Assembly (NCBI GenBank): GCA_003864535.1
Contig: BHEQ01000146.1
Span: 1 to 5,176, forward strand
DNA from: Gammaproteobacteria bacterium
Lineage (GTDB): Bacteria; Pseudomonadota; Gammaproteobacteria; Cardiobacteriales; Wohlfahrtiimonadaceae
Reading direction: 5' to 3'
Length of the DNA stretch: 5,176 nt
The notes under the pieces were generated by a model, which was not told where the DNA came from, did no database searches, and saw nothing but the letters and a program-made list of their open reading frames with translations. Position numbers and translations under genes: made by a program. Each line of letters opens with the position of its first letter. Position 1 is the first letter of the stretch. Shown in pieces: positions 5,039-5,176 of the stretch.

Positions 5039-5176
5039 TTATTTAATAAGCCTTAATGAATCAATAGGTAGTTGAATACGATCTGAGAACTTATCATCAA
5101 TTCCATCCGTAAAATCGCCATACGCAAGCACGGTAAGTAGATGCCCTTTTGCATCATGCCAAATAAACCAGACATC
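5039..5176 (-). CDS. hypothetical protein, C-terminal 45 residues, cut by window edge
   Basis: Read leftward from the right edge, the frame is open for 45 codons and ends in TAA at 5041-5039. The fragment begins DVWFIWHDAKGHLLTVLAYG and ends IQLPIDSLRLIK. It has normal amino-acid content with aromatic and acidic residues and no low-complexity bias, which favours a real coding end over chance. No family is recognisable from so little. Only 26 bases separate it from the start of the 96-residue gene, so the two probably share a transcript ending at the terminator at 4677-4704. Confidence 0.65.
   Translation of the reverse strand, partial: DVWFIWHDAKGHLLTVLAYGDFTDGIDDKFSDRIQLPIDSLRLIK

Overview
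The window is AT-rich (by eye about one third G+C) and looks like chromosomal DNA of a gammaproteobacterium or close relative. The evidence is the proteobacterial type of IspG, a DinJ/YafQ toxin-antitoxin pair close to the enterobacterial one, a long-form MetA-family homoserine acyltransferase, and an exported parvulin. No rRNA or tRNA is present, so I do not name a genus.

Layout from left to right. Positions 1-353 (minus strand) hold the N-terminal third of ispG, an isoprenoid MEP-pathway enzyme. A divergent intergenic region (354-627) carries repeated TGTAGC-type palindromes and a TATAAT box ahead of a plus-strand cluster: antitoxin dinJ (628-867), toxin yafQ (864-1178, 4-base overlap) and, 13 bp later, a 299-residue P-loop protein of unknown function (1192-2091). 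A 128-bp gap leads to a metA-family gene (2220-3338). The gap of about 460 bp after metA is mostly explained by a diverged copy of a repeat also found just before metA. In that second copy a 183-185 bp MITE-like element has inserted. A promoter-like site and leader then precede a secreted parvulin-type peptidyl-prolyl isomerase (3798-4637). A bidirectional terminator (4677-4704) separates it from two minus-strand genes of unknown function (4722-5012, and 5039 to the right edge) that read toward it.

The core genes (ispG, metA, the isomerase) are unrelated housekeeping functions. The accessory signals are the toxin-antitoxin module with its tightly linked ATPase, the direct repeats flanking metA, and the MITE whose empty target site is preserved in the same window. 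I found no CRISPR array, prophage, transposase gene or clearly new multi-gene defence system. The best candidate for new biology is the ATPase transcriptionally linked to dinJ-yafQ, followed by the unrecognised minus-strand pair at the right edge.
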